Below, one piece after another: positions 6,020 to 6,984 of a DNA stretch of 6,984 nt. The position numbers and the translations under genes are program-made. This stretch comes from an uncultured Marvinbryantia sp. Its GTDB lineage: Bacteria > Bacillota > Clostridia > Lachnospirales > Lachnospiraceae. Below the pieces are notes generated by a model. The model was not told where the DNA came from. It saw only the letters and a list, made by a program, of their open reading frames with translations, and did not search any database. The stretch lies in contig NZ_CAJKOX010000073.1 of NCBI RefSeq assembly GCF_905201705.1, positions 1-6,984 of the forward strand, given 5' to 3'. Position 1 is the stretch's first letter, and every line of letters begins with the position of its first letter.

Positions 6020-6658
6020 ATGATACCGGAATACGCAAAAAACAGCAAAGAAGACATCCCCTTTGGACAGTATATGGAGCAGTATCAGCAGATGAATCCG
6101 CAGGAGTGCGCAGCGCGTACGGGGATTCCGTATGACGAGGAGACGAAGTGCTTCCGGATGCGGATGCTGCAGAAGGAGTATCTGATTTCCTGGCCGGAAT
6201 TAAATGTGACGCTGGCGGATGCGCAGGATACCTCCTATGCGGCGCTTGTGCAGGAAACTCCGGCTAAGATTCTGGCGCTGCGCTTTTTATTGCATGGGGT
6301 ATCGTCGCAGTCAACCGGAAAATTTTTCACCTATCGCGAGGTCCCGAGCGGCGAGGTCTACTTCCGTCAGTTTTCCGGCAGATGTCTCGCGAGAATGGCT
6401 TACGGATTCGGCTTCAAGCCGGAGAAATTAGCGGCGGCTTTCGAACAATTGGGGGCGAGAAAGCTTTCTCACGGGGACGTTTCCTACGAGCTGGAGATCA
6501 TCAACAATTATTTTGTACAATTTATACTCTGGACAGGGGACGAGGAATTCCCGCCAAGTACGCAGATGCTTTTTTCCGACAATTTTCCGCTGTCCTTCAC
6601 ACCTGAGGATCTGGCGGTCGTCGGGGACATCAGCATTAATACGCTGAAAAAAATATAA
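6020..6658 (+). CDS. DUF3786 domain-containing protein of unknown function, in corrinoid operon
   Basis: A 212-residue protein (216 if started at the in-frame ATG at 6008). I prefer 6020 because GGGAG (6010-6014) lies 5 nt upstream, while 6008 has only a G-run 3 nt away. It matches DUF3786 by its conserved segments (numbered from 6020): KILALRFLLHGVS (83-95), the F-T-Y-R-E-V-P-S-G-E-V-Y-F-R-Q-F stretch (103-118), YGFGFKPE (128-135), LWTGDEEFPPSTQMLF (170-185) and TPEDLAVVGD (194-203). No signal peptide, membrane segment or paired-cysteine metal site is seen; the three cysteines are scattered (C30, C44, C122). It is therefore probably soluble and cytoplasmic. The family is often encoded beside corrinoid proteins and their methyltransferases. 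Its place between acsV and fhs suggests a role in corrinoid protein handling or regulation, but the activity is unknown. Confidence 0.82.
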   Translation: MIPEYAKNSKEDIPFGQYMEQYQQMNPQECAARTGIPYDEETKCFRMRMLQKEYLISWPELNVTLADAQDTSYAALVQETPAKILALRFLLHGVSSQSTGKFFTYREVPSGEVYFRQFSGRCLARMAYGFGFKPEKLAAAFEQLGARKLSHGDVSYELEIINNYFVQFILWTGDEEFPPSTQMLFSDNFPLSFTPEDLAVVGDISINTLKKI

Positions 6659-6731
6659 CTATTCAGCACAGTTCGAAGCGTTTACTGCGGAGACTGGACG
6701 GTTACGAAAAGCTATAAGGAGGGTTATTACT

Positions 6732-6984
6732 ATGGGATTCAAATCAGACATTGAGATTGCACAGGAGACAGTGATGCAGCCGATCACCGAGATCGCGGCA
6801 AAAGCGGGCATCGACGAGAAATATCTGGAGCAGTACGGAAAATATAAAGCAAAAATCGATTACAATCTGCTGAAGGAGACAGATGCCGAGAACGGCAAGC
6901 TGATCCTTGTAACGGCGATCAACCCGACGCCGGCAGGCGAAGGAAAGACCACGACCTCCGTAGGTTTGGCAGACGGTCTCGCAA
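6732..6984 (+). CDS. fhs: Formate--tetrahydrofolate ligase (10-formyl-THF synthetase), N-terminal part
   Basis: The first 84 codons are present and the frame is open at the window edge; whole enzymes have about 555 residues. The start MGFKSDIEIAQETVMQPITE is typical, as is the segment I-D-Y-N-L-L-K (42-48). The ATP-binding P-loop follows as P-T-P-A-G-E-G-K-T-T-T (65-75), with K72 as phosphate-binding lysine. The enzyme condenses formate with THF at the cost of ATP to give 10-formyl-THF, the entry of the methyl branch. AAGGAGG (6716-6722) lies 9 nt before the ATG. The 73-bp gap from the DUF3786 gene has no terminator or clear promoter, so it is probably the same operon. Being beside acsE links the first and last folate steps. 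Confidence 0.95.
   Translation, partial: MGFKSDIEIAQETVMQPITEIAAKAGIDEKYLEQYGKYKAKIDYNLLKETDAENGKLILVTAINPTPAGEGKTTTSVGLADGLA

Noticed and set aside
1..6984. Search by eye for CRISPR arrays, tRNA or rRNA genes, transposases, integrases and riboswitches (including cobalamin and THF types).
   Set aside because: No regularly spaced repeats, tRNA-like folds, recombinase motifs or recognisable riboswitch cores were found; the gaps inside the operon are too short for a cobalamin riboswitch.

Overview
The window holds two unrelated blocks that meet near base 830. From about base 895 to the end is one rightward operon for the methyl branch of the Wood-Ljungdahl (reductive acetyl-CoA) pathway: acsD and acsC (both subunits of the corrinoid iron-sulfur protein), acsE (methyltetrahydrofolate:corrinoid methyltransferase), acsV (the ferredoxin/ASKHA reductive activator of the corrinoid protein), a DUF3786 protein, and the first 84 codons of fhs (formate--tetrahydrofolate ligase). 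Gaps are 0 to about 73 bp, each gene has a recognisable Shine-Dalgarno sequence, and no terminator is seen between genes. The set, strong AGGAGG sites and codon use (many GTA, AGA and CCG codons at moderate GC) suggest an acetogenic Firmicute, probably a Lachnospiraceae-type gut acetogen. The genus cannot be fixed from sequence alone.

How the genes work together: Fhs activates formate onto tetrahydrofolate. Folate enzymes outside the window reduce it to methyl-THF, and AcsE moves the methyl group to cob(I)amide on AcsC/AcsD, which delivers it to acetyl-CoA synthase. When the cobalt is accidentally oxidised to Co(II), AcsV restores it using ATP and low-potential electrons. The DUF3786 protein has no known role, but its position suggests one in corrinoid protein function. 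The CO dehydrogenase/acetyl-CoA synthase genes (acsA, acsB, cooC) are not in the window.

The left block (1 to about 826) is more GC-rich and different in style. On the minus strand it has a cysteine-rich HxlR-family regulator and, 26 bp downstream, the start of a lipoprotein gene cut by the window edge. The regulator's upstream region contains two overlapping, oppositely directed sigma-A-like promoters that share a perfect TATACT-A-AGTATA palindrome, a likely autoregulatory operator. To the right is a GC-rich multi-palindrome repeat (620-673), then a well-formed start of an M18-type aminopeptidase gene that loses its family resemblance after about 34 codons, where it runs into the acsD leader.

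The broken aminopeptidase, together with the composition change and the lack of a convincing acs promoter, points to a rearrangement breakpoint or an assembly misjoin at about 826-835. I see no wholly new system. The main points of interest are this junction, the overlapping-promoter operator, the Cys-rich regulator, and the uncharacterised DUF3786 gene inside a corrinoid operon.
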